From an uncultured Bacteroides sp. (GTDB lineage Bacteria > Bacteroidota > Bacteroidia > Bacteroidales > Bacteroidaceae), in NCBI GenBank assembly GCA_944322345.1, contig CALUOO010000009.1, positions 1 through 64,000 on the forward strand: a DNA stretch of 64,000 nt. Reading direction: 5' to 3'. This document shows, in pieces, positions 1 through 10,309 of the stretch. The position numbers were made by a program, and so were the translations under genes. Positions within the stretch are counted from its first letter, which is position 1; each line of letters starts with the position of its first letter. The notes under the pieces are model-generated. The model saw nothing but the letters and a program-made list of their open reading frames with translations. It did no database searches and was not told the origin of the DNA.

Positions 1-41
1 TGGCATATAAAGTGATTATACTCTATCGACTTTATATGCCA
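1..41. terminator. 13-bp perfect inverted repeat, probable terminator
   Basis: Bases 1-13 and 29-41 are perfect reverse complements, separated by a 15-base loop. A second small hairpin (ATCCC/GGGAT) followed by six T lies at about 74-97 on the plus strand. Together they sit just past the 3' end of the minus-strand helicase gene. They may end transcription from either side. The sequence left of base 1 is not visible. Confidence 0.5.
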
Positions 42-102
42 TCTTACTTTTTAGGGACATTTACTGAATATCCCTAATCATTGGGATGTTTTTTGTTAAT
101 TC

Positions 103-1344
103 TTATATTTTATCTGCTTTTCTTTTTACATTATTTCTTTTTTTCTGAGTATATCTTTTTTTAGTTGTGCCTTTCTTCTTAGAGAAAACACGTGGCGCAT
201 ATTCTGGTGACTCACCTAATTCAGAGGGAACAGGTATTTTATAAATATCTTTTTCTAAGAATTTCTCAATGTTTTTGAAACAGGATTGTTCTTTTTCGTT
301 TACGAAAGTAATAGCCACTCCGTCATGATTGGCACGTGCTGTACGTCCAATTCGATGTACATAATCTTCACTATCATGAGGTACATCAAAATTAATTACT
401 AATCTTATGTCATCAATATCAATGCCTCTTGCAACAATATCAGTAGCTACAAGAATATTTATTTTCCCAGATTTGAACTTTAGCATTACAGATTCACGTT
501 GGGATTGCTCCAAATCTGAATGCATCTCTTCTACATTTAAATTCTTTTTTTTGAGTGCTTTAGTTATTTCTTTTACTTTTATTTTGGATGATGCAAAAAT
601 AATGGTTCGTTCAGGTATCTCTTCAGAAAATAAATTATGTATAATTCCTAGTTTTTGATTTTCATAGCAGATGTATGCAGCCTGAATTATTTTATCAGCA
701 GGACGTGAAACTGCAAGTTTAATTTCTACAGGATTCTGTAAAATTGTTTTTGCTAGCTGCTGAATTTTTGCAGGCATTGTTGCAGAAAACATAATCGTTT
801 GCCTTTCTTTGGGCAAGTATTTTACGATTTGCATGATATCGTCGTAAAAGCCCATATCAAGCATTCGGTCTGCTTCGTCTAAAATGAAAAAGGATACTTT
901 AGATAGGTCTACATATCCTAAATTCAGATGAGCAATTAATCGGCCGGGAGTGGCGATTACAACATCTGTTCCTAATGTGAGCCCTTTTTTTTGTTGTTCA
1001 AATAAAGCTCCGTCATTACCTCCATAAACAGGAACACTTGATATTGGCAAAAAATAAGAAAAACCTTCCATCTGCTGGTCTATTTGTTGAGCAAGTTCTC
1101 GGGTAGGAGACATGATAATACAATTGATAGCATCTTCTGGGTGGTTTTCTTGTGAAAGTTTATTGAGAATAGGTAGAAGAAACGCTGCTGTTTTCCCTGT
1201 ACCAGTCTGGGCTATAGCTATAAGGTCTTTGCCTTCAAGAATAATGGGAATTGCTTGTTCTTGAATAGGAGTACATTCATAGAACTTCATGGCATCAAGT
1301 GCCTCAAGTACATTGTTATTTAATTGTAAATCAGAGAACTTCAT
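103..1344 (-). CDS. DEAD-box ATP-dependent RNA helicase (RhlE-like)
   Basis: This 413-residue protein has the complete DEAD-box motif set: Q motif near residue 27, AQTGTGKT at 45-52, PTRELA at 80-85, TPGR at 132-135, DEAD at 156-159, SAT at 187-189, ARGID at 305-309 and HRIGRTAR at 330-337. From residue about 385 it ends in a Lys/Arg-rich tail of the kind that binds RNA without sequence preference. Such enzymes unwind short RNA duplexes during ribosome assembly or mRNA turnover; the specific role here cannot be told. It starts 9 bp after serB ends on the same strand, so the two are probably cotranscribed. Confidence 0.93.
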   Translation of the reverse strand: MKFSDLQLNNNVLEALDAMKFYECTPIQEQAIPIILEGKDLIAIAQTGTGKTAAFLLPILNKLSQENHPEDAINCIIMSPTRELAQQIDQQMEGFSYFLPISSVPVYGGNDGALFEQQKKGLTLGTDVVIATPGRLIAHLNLGYVDLSKVSFFILDEADRMLDMGFYDDIMQIVKYLPKERQTIMFSATMPAKIQQLAKTILQNPVEIKLAVSRPADKIIQAAYICYENQKLGIIHNLFSEEIPERTIIFASSKIKVKEITKALKKKNLNVEEMHSDLEQSQRESVMLKFKSGKINILVATDIVARGIDIDDIRLVINFDVPHDSEDYVHRIGRTARANHDGVAITFVNEKEQSCFKNIEKFLEKDIYKIPVPSELGESPEYAPRVFSKKKGTTKKRYTQKKRNNVKRKADKI

Positions 1345-1353
1345 TAGTCTTAA

Positions 1354-2583
1354 TTATATATTTAGATATGAATCCTTGAATCCTAGAAAATAGAGTACTC
1401 CATCTAGCCCGATTGTATTAATGGATTGCTTGGCATTTGCAATGACTTTGGGTTTGGCATGAAAGGCGATTCCTAGTCCGGCAATTCCTAACATTGGTAG
1501 ATCGTTTGCTCCGTCACCGACTGCAATAGTCTGTGCTATATCTACTTTTTCTACTTGTGCTATTAATCGTAGTAGTTCAGCTTTACGTTTCCCGTCAACT
1601 ATGTCACCTAAATAACGGCCTGTCAGTTTTCCATCGATGATTTCTAACTCATTGGCATAAACATAATCTATGCCATATTTTTTCTGTAGATATTGTCCGA
1701 AGTATGTGAAGCCTCCTGAGAGAATTGCTATTTTATAACCATATTTTTTCAGTACGTACATTAATCTGTCTACTCCTTCTGTTATGGGGAGTTGTTCTGC
1801 TATTTCTTGCATGACAGATTCGTCCAAACCTTTTAATAACGCTACTCGTTGGGTAAAACTTTCGGTGAAATCAATTTCTCCGCGCATCGCCCTTTCTGTA
1901 ATGGCTTTCACCTTATCTCCAACGCCAGCACGCATGGCTAGTTCATCAATCACTTCTGTTTCAATAAGAGTAGAATCCATGTCAAAACAAATTAACCGCC
2001 GCATTCTTCGGTACATATTATCTTGTTGGAAAGAGAAATCCATTTCTAATTGACTCGCTAATTCCATAAGTTGTTTTTGCATTGCTATTCTATCTTTGGG
2101 TGTCCCTCTGACAGAAAATTCAATGCATGCACGGGTACGGGTATCTGCTTGATTTTCATCCAGCGGAATACGTCCTGTCAGTCGTTTGATGGCATCTATA
2201 TTCAATCCCTGTTCTGTTAATACATGGGTTGCAGCTGAAATTTGCCGTGCAGAAAGTTTACGCCCTAGTACTGTGAGTATGTATCTGTTTTTTCCTTGCA
2301 TTCCTACCCAGTTTTCATACTGTTCTGTCGTTATAGGCTCAAACCGAATACTGACCCCTAAAGCAGATGCTTTGAATAAAAGTTCTTTCATGATAAAGCC
2401 AGAATGTTGCTCTTGACTTTTGAAGAGAATACCTAATGATAAGGTATTATGGATGTCAGCTTGTCCGATATCAAGTATAGTGGCATCATATTTGGCTAAT
2501 ATTTCTGTGATGGAAGCTGTAAGTCCCGGGCGGTCTTCACCTGTAATCCGGATTAGTATTAACTCAGTAGCTAATGATTGCAT
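1354..2583 (-). CDS. serB: Phosphoserine phosphatase with N-terminal ACT domains
   Basis: SerB hydrolyses O-phosphoserine to serine, the last step of serine synthesis. The 409-residue protein has a regulatory half with an ACT-type fold (about 7-85) and a second ACT-like segment (about 100-185). A HAD phosphatase domain follows: motif I DMDSTLIE at 201-208 with the nucleophile Asp201, motif II SGGF at 289-292, and motif III GDGANDLPM at 356-364. The length fits the long, ACT-containing SerB type. It is the first gene of a pair with the downstream helicase. A TACTTTTG -7 element lies 24 bp upstream of the ATG. Serine is upstream of glycine, and gcvP is the next gene, but a 583-bp gap separates them. 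Confidence 0.95.
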   Translation of the reverse strand: MQSLATELILIRITGEDRPGLTASITEILAKYDATILDIGQADIHNTLSLGILFKSQEQHSGFIMKELLFKASALGVSIRFEPITTEQYENWVGMQGKNRYILTVLGRKLSARQISAATHVLTEQGLNIDAIKRLTGRIPLDENQADTRTRACIEFSVRGTPKDRIAMQKQLMELASQLEMDFSFQQDNMYRRMRRLICFDMDSTLIETEVIDELAMRAGVGDKVKAITERAMRGEIDFTESFTQRVALLKGLDESVMQEIAEQLPITEGVDRLMYVLKKYGYKIAILSGGFTYFGQYLQKKYGIDYVYANELEIIDGKLTGRYLGDIVDGKRKAELLRLIAQVEKVDIAQTIAVGDGANDLPMLGIAGLGIAFHAKPKVIANAKQSINTIGLDGVLYFLGFKDSYLNI

Positions 2584-2606
2584 AAAATATAAATGTTTGA
2601 ATGTTG

Positions 2607-2614
2607 CAAAAGTA
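2607..2614 (-). promoter_or_regulatory. -7 promoter element for serB
   Basis: The minus strand reads TACTTTTG, matching the Bacteroidales -7 consensus TAnnTTTG, at 24 bp before the serB start. No clear TTTG -33 box is visible at the expected distance. Confidence 0.5.
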
Positions 2615-2862
2615 GAGAAAAAAGTTTATTCTTATGCTAAGTAACATAAAAACTTATACTTATTGTAAGGAAAACTATGCTTTTCTAAATCTAAATTTTA
2701 TACTTACATTTTAGAATGAATAATTTTCAAGTATTAGGATTTATTTGGTCTAAAATGAGTGGATGGTATAACTTTTGTTACTTTTTTATTTGTCTGTATA
2801 AAGTCAAATGTTTAAATGATATTTTTGCACATTGAACGATAAAATTCAATGATTATAGCTTG

Positions 2863-2950
2863 GTGATCCGCAACCTTTGCCAATGTGATAGTTAACCTTT
2901 CGGATCATGATAGATAACCTTTTCCAATATGTTGGGTAACCTTTACTGAT
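2863..2950. repeat. Four 22-bp degenerate tandem repeats with AACCTTT core
   Basis: Four consecutive 22-base units begin at 2863, 2885, 2907 and 2929. Each carries AACCTTT at the same offset, and three carry TAACCTTT; a TGAT-like block opens most units. The rest of each unit varies. The 22-bp period is about two helical turns. No gene overlaps the array. Confidence 0.75.
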
Positions 2951-3166
2951 AAATAAGTTCTAGAGAGTAATATTTCGGATTTTAGTTATGCAAATGAAAT
3001 GATCGGAATTGTGGAAGTAGAATTATTGGTTAAATGAATATCCGCAAATTTCCTTTTTTGTAAATGGAACATTAAGAATGTTGATTAATAAATATTTGTT
3101 ACGTGCAATTATATTTATTATTGATGCCATTACTCTGAAGGAATATTGCGGATATTCGCCTGCTAT

Positions 3167-6016
3167 TTATAGACTGCTATTCCGAGTCGCTAATAATTTT
3201 CTGTCTCCTAATGTATTATCAATGCGAGCTACATTTATCCAGAATTTGTTCTCTCGGGTATATCGTATTGGATATGCTGCCTTTTCTCGGGTATAGCAAT
3301 GATTCCATTGGTCATTGACTATTTCATATTCTGGATGTGGGGCATTTATTAATACATTGTCTTCTTTATCTGCTTTTCCGTTTTTTACTTCTTCGATTTC
3401 TTGCCAGATATTATCCATTACCTCCACAAATGTATTAAGCTCTGACAAACTTTCGCTTTCGGTAGGTTCGATCATCAATGTCCCATGAACGGGGAAGGAC
3501 AGCGTCGGAGCATGGTATCCATAATCCATTAGTCGTTTTGCTATGTCATTTTCCGAGATTCCTGTTTCTTCATGTAGCTTACGGCATTCAAGGATCATTT
3601 CATGTCCTACAAAACCATTAATTCCATGGTATACGATACCATATGTATCTTTTAGACATGCTGCTAAATAGTTCGCATTTAGGATTGCTATTTTGGTGGC
3701 TTGAGTTAATCCTTCTGCTCCCATCATTCGAATATATCCGTAGGCTATAGGTAAGATTCCTGCGCTACCGAATGGAGCAGAAGAAACTTGGTTTTGGAAT
3801 GTGTCCCATGAACTGTGTCCTGGTAAGAAGGGGAGTAAATGCGAAGCTACACATACAGGACCTACACCCGGGCCACCACCCCCATGAGGCGAAGCAAAAG
3901 TCTTATGTAAATTGAGATGGCAAACATCTGCACCTATGAATTGTGGATGTGTCAATCCTACTTGGGCATTCATATTTGCTCCATCCATATATACTTGCGC
4001 TCCATGAGCATGAATAATATTACAGATCTTTCTGATGTCTGTTTCAAAAATTCCGTGTGTAGACGGATATGTAATCATTAATGCTGCCAGATCTTTCTCA
4101 TACGTTTCTGCTTTTAATTGTAAATCTTCTAAATCTACATTTCCTTGTTCATCACATTTGCAAGTTACAGTCTCAAATCCTGCTTGCACTGCAGACGCTG
4201 GATTAGTCCCATGAGCAGACGCTGGAATTAATATCTTGTTCCGATGTCCTTGACCTATACTCTCTAGGTATGAACGTATAATACGTAGACCTGTATATTC
4301 TCCTGCAGCTCCTGAATTTGGTTGTAATGTTACCCCTGCAAATCCGGTGATTATCTTTAAATCTTCACTTAGATTTTTGATAAGTTCATGATAACCTTCT
4401 GCTTGATTTGCAGGAACTAGTGGGTGAATCCCTGTAAATTTGGACAAGGTTAGTGCAAGCATTTCTGATGCAGCATTTAGCTTCATTGTGCATGATCCCA
4501 GTGGAATCATAGAATGAGTCAGTGAGATATCTTTGCGTTCAAGGCGTTTTATGTACCTCATCATTTCTGTTTCTGTGTGGTATTTGCAGAATACTTCATG
4601 GGTTAGATAGGGCGTAGTACGCTTTTGCTCTTTTTTTATCTTACATACTTCTGGTATATTGGTTATTTTTTCAGGTTCTTTTCCAATAGCAATAGTAAAG
4701 ATTGATATTAGTGTATTAATATCAGTGATACTTGTTGTCTCGTCAATACTAATACCAATATCTCCGTTACAATAATAGTATAGGTTAACTTCTTTTTCTA
4801 ATGCAATGGAACGGATTTGTTCAGTTGAAACTGAAGATGGTAATTGGAAACGGAGTGTATCAAAATATTGTTCGTTTTTCTGAATGAATCCGATTTCTTG
4901 TAACTTATATTCTAATAGTGCTGCTATACTATGAATTCGCACCGCTATGTCTCTAATACCATTTTGGCCGTGATAAACGGTGTAGAATCCTGCCATTGTT
5001 GCAAGTAATGCTTGTGCTGTACAAATATTTGATGTCGCTTTTTCTCTTTTAATATGTTGTTCACGGGTTTGTAAAGCCATTCGGAAACAAGACTTCCCAT
5101 ATTTGTCTTTAGACCATCCTATAATTCTTCCAGGCATACTTCGTTTATATTCATCTCGAGTAGCAAAGTATGCAGCAGACGGACCTCCATAAAATAACGG
5201 AGTTCCTAATCGTTGTGTCGTTCCGAATACAATATCTGCTCCCCATTCTCCAGGAGGAGTTAACAATGCAAGACTTAATATGTCGCTGGCTACAGCAACT
5301 TTACATTCTATCTCATGTGCTTTCTGCGTGAAGGCTGAGTAGTCCTCTATATTGCCATCGCTATTAGGGTATTGAAGTATACAAGCAAAATATTCGGGAG
5401 ACGGTACGAATTCTTTATAGTTTCCGACTTTTATTATTATACCTTGTGGAATGGCACGTGTAGTTATTACTGCCAATGTTTGTGGAAATATTTTTTCATC
5501 TATGAAAACGACATTGGCTCCAGATTTTTGTTGTGCCCGTGATCGGAGTGCAAACATCATATTTATTGCCTCTGCTGCAGCTGTTGCTTCATCTAATAAT
5601 GAACAATTTGCAATTGGCATAGCAGTTAGATCGCATATTGCTGTTTGGAAATTCATTAAAGCCTCCAAACGGCCTTGGGAAATTTCGGCTTGATATGGAG
5701 TATATGATGTATACCATACCGGGTTTTCAAATACGTTTCGAAAAATAACAGCTGGTGTAATGGTATTGTACCATCCCATCCCAATATATGAAGTATATAA
5801 TTTGTTTTTATTGGCAAGATCAGTGATATGTTTACCGAACTCATATTCTGATAAAGGAGCTTTCAGTGCTAGGGGCTTTTGAAGCCTGATATCAGAAGGA
5901 ACAACTTTTTCAATTAATTCATCTAATGAATTTACTCCAATTTTATGAAGCATCGTTTTTATATCTGCTTCATTGATGCCAATATGGCGATTGACAAAAG
6001 AATCTGTATTAATCAT
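3167..6016 (-). CDS. gcvP: Glycine dehydrogenase (decarboxylating), P-protein
   Basis: GcvP decarboxylates glycine with pyridoxal phosphate and passes the aminomethyl group to the lipoyl arm of GcvH. The 949-residue chain is a full-length single-polypeptide P-protein: two homologous halves, with the PLP lysine in HLNLHKTFASPHGGGGPG (Lys705) in the C-terminal half. The N-terminal half keeps typical segments such as YTPYQAEISQGRLEA near residue 106. No gcvH or gcvT lies nearby, so the other subunits are encoded elsewhere. The next gene on this strand upstream ends 96 bp before it, so readthrough from the MBL gene is possible. I see no glycine riboswitch in that short gap. Confidence 0.97.
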   Translation of the reverse strand: MINTDSFVNRHIGINEADIKTMLHKIGVNSLDELIEKVVPSDIRLQKPLALKAPLSEYEFGKHITDLANKNKLYTSYIGMGWYNTITPAVIFRNVFENPVWYTSYTPYQAEISQGRLEALMNFQTAICDLTAMPIANCSLLDEATAAAEAINMMFALRSRAQQKSGANVVFIDEKIFPQTLAVITTRAIPQGIIIKVGNYKEFVPSPEYFACILQYPNSDGNIEDYSAFTQKAHEIECKVAVASDILSLALLTPPGEWGADIVFGTTQRLGTPLFYGGPSAAYFATRDEYKRSMPGRIIGWSKDKYGKSCFRMALQTREQHIKREKATSNICTAQALLATMAGFYTVYHGQNGIRDIAVRIHSIAALLEYKLQEIGFIQKNEQYFDTLRFQLPSSVSTEQIRSIALEKEVNLYYYCNGDIGISIDETTSITDINTLISIFTIAIGKEPEKITNIPEVCKIKKEQKRTTPYLTHEVFCKYHTETEMMRYIKRLERKDISLTHSMIPLGSCTMKLNAASEMLALTLSKFTGIHPLVPANQAEGYHELIKNLSEDLKIITGFAGVTLQPNSGAAGEYTGLRIIRSYLESIGQGHRNKILIPASAHGTNPASAVQAGFETVTCKCDEQGNVDLEDLQLKAETYEKDLAALMITYPSTHGIFETDIRKICNIIHAHGAQVYMDGANMNAQVGLTHPQFIGADVCHLNLHKTFASPHGGGGPGVGPVCVASHLLPFLPGHSSWDTFQNQVSSAPFGSAGILPIAYGYIRMMGAEGLTQATKIAILNANYLAACLKDTYGIVYHGINGFVGHEMILECRKLHEETGISENDIAKRLMDYGYHAPTLSFPVHGTLMIEPTESESLSELNTFVEVMDNIWQEIEEVKNGKADKEDNVLINAPHPEYEIVNDQWNHCYTREKAAYPIRYTRENKFWINVARIDNTLGDRKLLATRNSSL

Positions 6017-6112
6017 GGATCTAATATTTTTTGATTACTAAATATATTGAAATTTCTTTTTATCTAGAATATATCATCATAGTGCAGGCTATGTCTGTTG
6101 TTAAAAAGCTGC

Positions 6113-6751
6113 TCATCTAAAAAATGGATTTTCGGCTTTTTCCATTCCTATCGTAGTTGGTGCACCATGTCCTGGATAAACCACAGTGCTATTGGGCAGA
6201 GTGAATAGACGACTACAAATATGTTCAATTAATTCATCAAAGTTCCCTCCAGCAAGATCTGCTCGTCCGATACTTCCTTGAAATAGAACATCTCCGGAAA
6301 ATATACAATTTTCTTTCTGACAATAGTAAACCAAACTACCGGGAGAATGTCCTGGCACATGAATAGCTTCAAGTTCCGTATTGCCAAAAGATATAATATC
6401 TCCATCATGCAAATACTTTCCTAACGGAACAGGCTCTTCTTGGAGCTGAAATCCAAACATTCGGCTTTGTTTCGGAGCATTTTCAATCCAATATTCATCA
6501 GCTTTATTCGCTTCAGCAGATAGTCCGAATTCTTTTAGTATGAAAGGATTTCCAAAAATGTGGTCTAAGTGTAGGTGGGTGTTGAGTAGATGTTTAAGCT
6601 TAAGCTGATTTGTATGAATAAAATTTTTCAAAGCTTGCTTTTCTTCCTCATAAAAGCACCCAGGATCTATGACAACGGCTTCATTAGTTTCGTCCCATAA
6701 TACATAACAGTTTACAGGAAACATATTGAATTCGAATCTTTTTATTTTCAT
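6113..6751 (-). CDS. MBL-fold metallo-hydrolase (glyoxalase II-like)
   Basis: The 212-residue protein has the metallo-beta-lactamase metal ligands: THLHLDH at 58-64, His135 in VPGHSPGS, Asp154 in FSGDVLF and His195 in YPGHG. Proteins of this compact type resemble hydroxyacylglutathione hydrolases, which cleave thioesters. Bacteroides is not known to rely on glutathione, so the substrate is open. It lies 62 bp after rsmG and 96 bp before gcvP on the same strand, consistent with a loose operon. Confidence 0.85.
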   Translation of the reverse strand: MKIKRFEFNMFPVNCYVLWDETNEAVVIDPGCFYEEEKQALKNFIHTNQLKLKHLLNTHLHLDHIFGNPFILKEFGLSAEANKADEYWIENAPKQSRMFGFQLQEEPVPLGKYLHDGDIISFGNTELEAIHVPGHSPGSLVYYCQKENCIFSGDVLFQGSIGRADLAGGNFDELIEHICSRLFTLPNSTVVYPGHGAPTTIGMEKAENPFFR

Positions 6752-6813
6752 AATTGATTTTTTGAATAGAAAAAAGTGAATCGTAATATTATATTGATTC
6801 CGTTATTACTTTC

Positions 6814-7431
6814 TTAGATTGGAACATATACAATTTTCTTTGTTTGAAAAAAATCTTCTTCAAATTGATCACTGAGAGATTGTATGATGACTTTATGTTT
6901 AAAAGGCATCGTTTCATGATCTAACTCTCCTCCTTTCAGACAGATTATTCCATTAGGAAGTGCATTTTGTTGTTTGGAAGATATATTTTTACGAGCTATT
7001 TTTATTAAATCGGATAATGGCATAACGGCGCGGCTAACTACGAAATCAAAAGTTTGTTTCTCTTCTTCAGCACGTGCGTGCCTAAAAGTAACATTTTGCA
7101 AACCAATCGAAGCTGCAATTTCAGTTGCTACCCGTATCTTCTTCCCTATACTGTCTACTAAATGAAACTTACATTCAGGAAATAAGATTGCTAAAGGTAT
7201 TCCGGGAAATCCTCCTCCTGTCCCAAGATCCATTATTTTGGTTCCAGGACGGAATGTAATCATTTTGGCTATTCCTAATGAGTGTAGTACATGATGTTCG
7301 TACAGGTTTTCAATGTCTTTACGAGAAATTACATTGATTTTTGCATTCCAATCTGTGTAAAGGTTGTATAAGGAATCAAACTGGTTACATTGTTTTTCAG
7401 TTAAGTGAGGAAAGTATTTTTGGATAATCAT
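6814..7431 (-). CDS. rsmG: 16S rRNA (guanine-527-N7)-methyltransferase RsmG
   Basis: RsmG uses SAM to methylate N7 of G527 in 16S rRNA. The 205-residue length is normal. The SAM-binding motif I is at about 67-80 (MDLGTGGGFPGIPL), followed by an acidic strand end (HLVDSIGKK, 90-98) and the family segment VVSRAV at 131-136. The start lies 15 bp after the DUF3298 gene on the same strand, suggesting cotranscription. Loss of RsmG is known to give low-level streptomycin resistance in other bacteria. Confidence 0.95.
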   Translation of the reverse strand: MIIQKYFPHLTEKQCNQFDSLYNLYTDWNAKINVISRKDIENLYEHHVLHSLGIAKMITFRPGTKIMDLGTGGGFPGIPLAILFPECKFHLVDSIGKKIRVATEIAASIGLQNVTFRHARAEEEKQTFDFVVSRAVMPLSDLIKIARKNISSKQQNALPNGIICLKGGELDHETMPFKHKVIIQSLSDQFEEDFFQTKKIVYVPI

Positions 7432-7446
7432 TAGCTTGAAATTTTG

Positions 7447-8277
7447 TTATAGTTGGTAGTTTAAAATTTCTTCTATCATCGGATAGGGGATGGTTATCTT
7501 TATAGGTCCCATGGCATATGGAGCTATATCATATACATTATAATAAAAAGTAATGCCTTCTGTAGATAAATAAAAATTCTCGGTAGGGGCAATCTCTCCA
7601 GTTGATCCAAATCCTAAATCTTCTAATTCTTCATGAGAAGATACATTATTTTCTGACATTAATTGGTTCCAAATTAAATCTGTTAAAATCTCCTTATATT
7701 CTCCAATGAATATATCATCAAGACATAGAGGTCTCATTAGAGATAGGTCAATATTCAGAAAGGATGTAGAGTACATACCATGAGCTCCCCCTGTATACTC
7801 ATTATAATCAATGCGATATATGAGAAGATTTTTTTCGTAATATTGTATATGACTTTCGATATTCTTATAATATGAGTACCAATTATCTACAGAACTTTCA
7901 TTCTCTTTATTCTTTTCATCTTCAATATACATTGGCTCTAAATCGTGACGATATTCTTGTACATATTCTTCTACATATGTCTTAATGACAGACTGAGGTT
8001 GTTCTTGTGCATATTTCTCTCCAAAGCATGCGTTGATAAAATATACATTTAAACTATCTTTTAGTGTGGAATCGTCTGCTTTTATAGGATATGTAAAGTT
8101 TATAGCTATATTACATGCAGGCTTGGCAGTATCATTGAATAGATGTACAGTTTGGTTTACTTGTATACTGTCAAATTTCAAATTCCCAATGCGGTTGCTC
8201 ATCTTGTTGATACAAGAGGAAAACAAATAACTTAATGAGAGCATAGTGACGAAAAGAACAACATTCTGTTTTTTCAT
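7447..8277 (-). CDS. DUF3298/RsiV-like lipoprotein
   Basis: I chose the ATG at 8277, which gives 276 residues beginning MKKQNVVLFVTMLSLSYLF. A lipobox-like SSC follows, so the product is probably a lipoprotein. An upstream extension in frame has no signal-like features and lies in AT-rich DNA. The C-terminal half carries the family marks TGGAHGM and VYDIAPYAMG seen in DUF3298 proteins, which occur as periplasmic or surface domains in Bacteroidetes and in anti-sigma factors such as RsiV. A highly charged linker lies near the middle. The function is unknown. It precedes rsmG by 15 bp. Confidence 0.8.
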   Translation of the reverse strand: MKKQNVVLFVTMLSLSYLFSSCINKMSNRIGNLKFDSIQVNQTVHLFNDTAKPACNIAINFTYPIKADDSTLKDSLNVYFINACFGEKYAQEQPQSVIKTYVEEYVQEYRHDLEPMYIEDEKNKENESSVDNWYSYYKNIESHIQYYEKNLLIYRIDYNEYTGGAHGMYSTSFLNIDLSLMRPLCLDDIFIGEYKEILTDLIWNQLMSENNVSSHEELEDLGFGSTGEIAPTENFYLSTEGITFYYNVYDIAPYAMGPIKITIPYPMIEEILNYQL

Positions 8278-8440
8278 ATAGCTTTTCTTTTTTAATTGTA
8301 TACTTATGTGTTTTTTCTTAAATACAAATATAGTGAAAATAATTAATTGTGGAAGTGAATTTACAAGAAAAACGTATAGCGTTGTGTTCTCATTTTGTAC
8401 ATGGGACAATATTATATTGGACTAGATAATGGGTAAAAAT

Positions 8441-8489
8441 TAACCGCAATTATTTTCTTCAGTTTTTTGAATACAAAGAATTGCGGTTA
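8441..8489. terminator. Hairpin downstream of lepA
   Basis: Arms TAACCGCAATT (8441-8451) and AATTGCGGTTA (8479-8489) are perfect complements 8 bp past the lepA stop codon. It probably ends lepA transcription on the minus strand. Confidence 0.6.
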
Positions 8490-8496
8490 TATTTAA

Positions 8497-10278
8497 CTAA
8501 TCTAATTTTAATACAGCTAAGAAAGCTTTTTGAGGTACTTCAACGTTACCGATTTGTTTCATTCGCTTTTTTCCTCGTTTTTGTTTTTCAAGTAACTTAC
8601 GTTTTCTACTTACGTCACCTCCATAACATTTTGCTGTAACGTCTTTACGGACTGCTTTTATTGTCTCTCTTGCTATAATCTTAGAACCAATAGCAGCCTG
8701 AATTGCAATTTCAAATTGTTGCCGTGGTATTAATTCTTTTAACTTTTCACACATGCGTCGTCCCATATCGTAGGCGTTGTCAAAGTGGATAAGGGTAGAT
8801 AACGCATCTACAGGTTCTCCGTTTAATAGAATATCTAATTTTACCAACTTAGAAGGTCGAAATCCTGCTGGGTGATAATCGAATGAAGCATATCCTTTGG
8901 AAATACTTTTCAATTTGTCATAAAAGTCAATGACAATTTCACCTAACGGCATATTGTAATGTAATTCTACTCGATTCCCGGATATATATTCTTGCTTGAT
9001 AAGTTCACCCCGTTTTCCTAGGCAGAGTGTCATAATTGGCCCGATATAATCTGTTGTTGTGATAATGGAAGCTTTAATATATGGCTCTTCAATATGGTCT
9101 ATCATTGTTGGATCGGGCATACCTCCTGGATTATGGACTTCTTTAACTCCTCCTTGTTTATCATAGACCATATATGATACATTAGGAACAGTGGTAATTA
9201 CATTCATGTCAAATTCACGGTCGAGTCTCTCTTGCACGATTTCCATGTGTAATAAGCCCAAAAATCCACAACGGAATCCAAATCCAAGTGCTAAAGAAGA
9301 TTCTGGTTGAAAGGTTAGGGAAGCATCGTTTAATTGTAATTTTTCTAAAGATGCCCTTAAATCTTCAAAATCTTCAGCTTCAATTGGATATACACCAGCA
9401 AACACCATAGGTTTTACTTCTTCAAATCCTTCTATGGCTTTGTCGCAAGGATAGTTGATGTGTGTGATTGTGTCTCCAACCTTGACTTCCTTAGATGTTT
9501 TGATACCGGATATGATATAACCTACGTCGCCTGTACGTAGCTCTTTGCGGGGTACCATATCCATTTTTAGTACACCAACCTCGTCTGCAATGTATTCTTT
9601 TCCTGTATTGAAGAATTTTACCTTGTCGCCAGTGTGAATAATTCCATTCTCAATTTTGAAGTATGCAATAATTCCTCTGAATGAGTTAAATACAGAATCA
9701 AATATAAGAGCTTGTAAGGGAGCTTTCTCATCTCCTTCCGGATGTGGTATACGTTCGATAACCGCAGCTAAGATTTCTTCTACTCCCATACCTGTTTTTC
9801 CGGATGCTCGTATGATTTCTTCTCGCTTACAGCCTAAAAGTTCAATAATTTCATCCTCAACTTCTTCGGGCATAGCACTTGCCATGTCACATTTATTGAT
9901 GACTGGAATGATTTCCAGATCATGCTCGATTGCCATGTATAAGTTGGAAATAGTCTGAGCCTGTACGCCCTGTGAAGCATCTACAATGAGTAATGCTCCT
10001 TCACAAGCTGCAATTGAACGGGATACTTCGTACGAAAAATCCACATGTCCCGGTGTGTCAATTAAGTTAAGAATATATTTTTCACCTTTGTAAAGATATT
10101 CCATTTGGATCGCATGACTTTTGATGGTGATTCCTCTTTCACGTTCCAAATCCATATCATCTAGCATCTGTCCTTCGGTCACTTGAATAGTATTGGTAAA
10201 CTCTAATAGGCGGTCAGCTAATGTCGATTTACCGTGATCAATGTGGGCAATAATGCAAAAATTGCGTATATTCTTCAT
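8497..10278 (-). CDS. lepA: Elongation factor 4 (LepA), ribosome-associated GTPase
   Basis: LepA is a translational GTPase related to EF-G that acts on stalled or mistranslocated ribosomes and in 30S biogenesis. The 593-residue protein shows G1 AHIDHGKST at 11-19, an effector segment ERERGIT at about 45-51, DTPGH at 74-78 and NKCD at 128-131. The LepA-specific C-terminal domain ends in a Lys/Arg-rich stretch ([20 protein letters not shown]) as in other members. It is flanked by a terminator-like hairpin on each side and appears to be a single-gene unit. Confidence 0.97.
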   Translation of the reverse strand: MKNIRNFCIIAHIDHGKSTLADRLLEFTNTIQVTEGQMLDDMDLERERGITIKSHAIQMEYLYKGEKYILNLIDTPGHVDFSYEVSRSIAACEGALLIVDASQGVQAQTISNLYMAIEHDLEIIPVINKCDMASAMPEEVEDEIIELLGCKREEIIRASGKTGMGVEEILAAVIERIPHPEGDEKAPLQALIFDSVFNSFRGIIAYFKIENGIIHTGDKVKFFNTGKEYIADEVGVLKMDMVPRKELRTGDVGYIISGIKTSKEVKVGDTITHINYPCDKAIEGFEEVKPMVFAGVYPIEAEDFEDLRASLEKLQLNDASLTFQPESSLALGFGFRCGFLGLLHMEIVQERLDREFDMNVITTVPNVSYMVYDKQGGVKEVHNPGGMPDPTMIDHIEEPYIKASIITTTDYIGPIMTLCLGKRGELIKQEYISGNRVELHYNMPLGEIVIDFYDKLKSISKGYASFDYHPAGFRPSKLVKLDILLNGEPVDALSTLIHFDNAYDMGRRMCEKLKELIPRQQFEIAIQAAIGSKIIARETIKAVRKDVTAKCYGGDVSRKRKLLEKQKRGKKRMKQIGNVEVPQKAFLAVLKLD

Positions 10279-10309
10279 TTTAAGTTTTTGTTATTCTATA
10301 TTTGATGTG

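Larger units (their letters stand above)
2584..3166. other. 583-bp gene-free spacer
   Basis: This stretch lies between the 3' end of gcvP and the start of serB. I see no convincing coding frame in it. It holds the serB -7 element, the 22-bp tandem array at 2863-2950, and a 12-bp inverted repeat whose arms are at 3036-3047 and 3146-3157 (GAATATCCGCAA and its complement). The remainder is AT-rich with nothing I can assign. Confidence 0.6.

Noticed and set aside
2863-2950. CRISPR array
   Set aside because: The conserved part is only about 7 bases with degenerate flanks and no cas genes; no 25-37 bp repeats with unique spacers.
3078-3296. 72-residue plus-strand frame at the end of gcvP
   Set aside because: More than half is antisense to the gcvP C-terminus; no start signal.
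6017-6112. Glycine riboswitch upstream of gcvP
   Set aside because: The gap is 96 bp, too short for a tandem glycine riboswitch, and lacks paired GGAGAG-type motifs.
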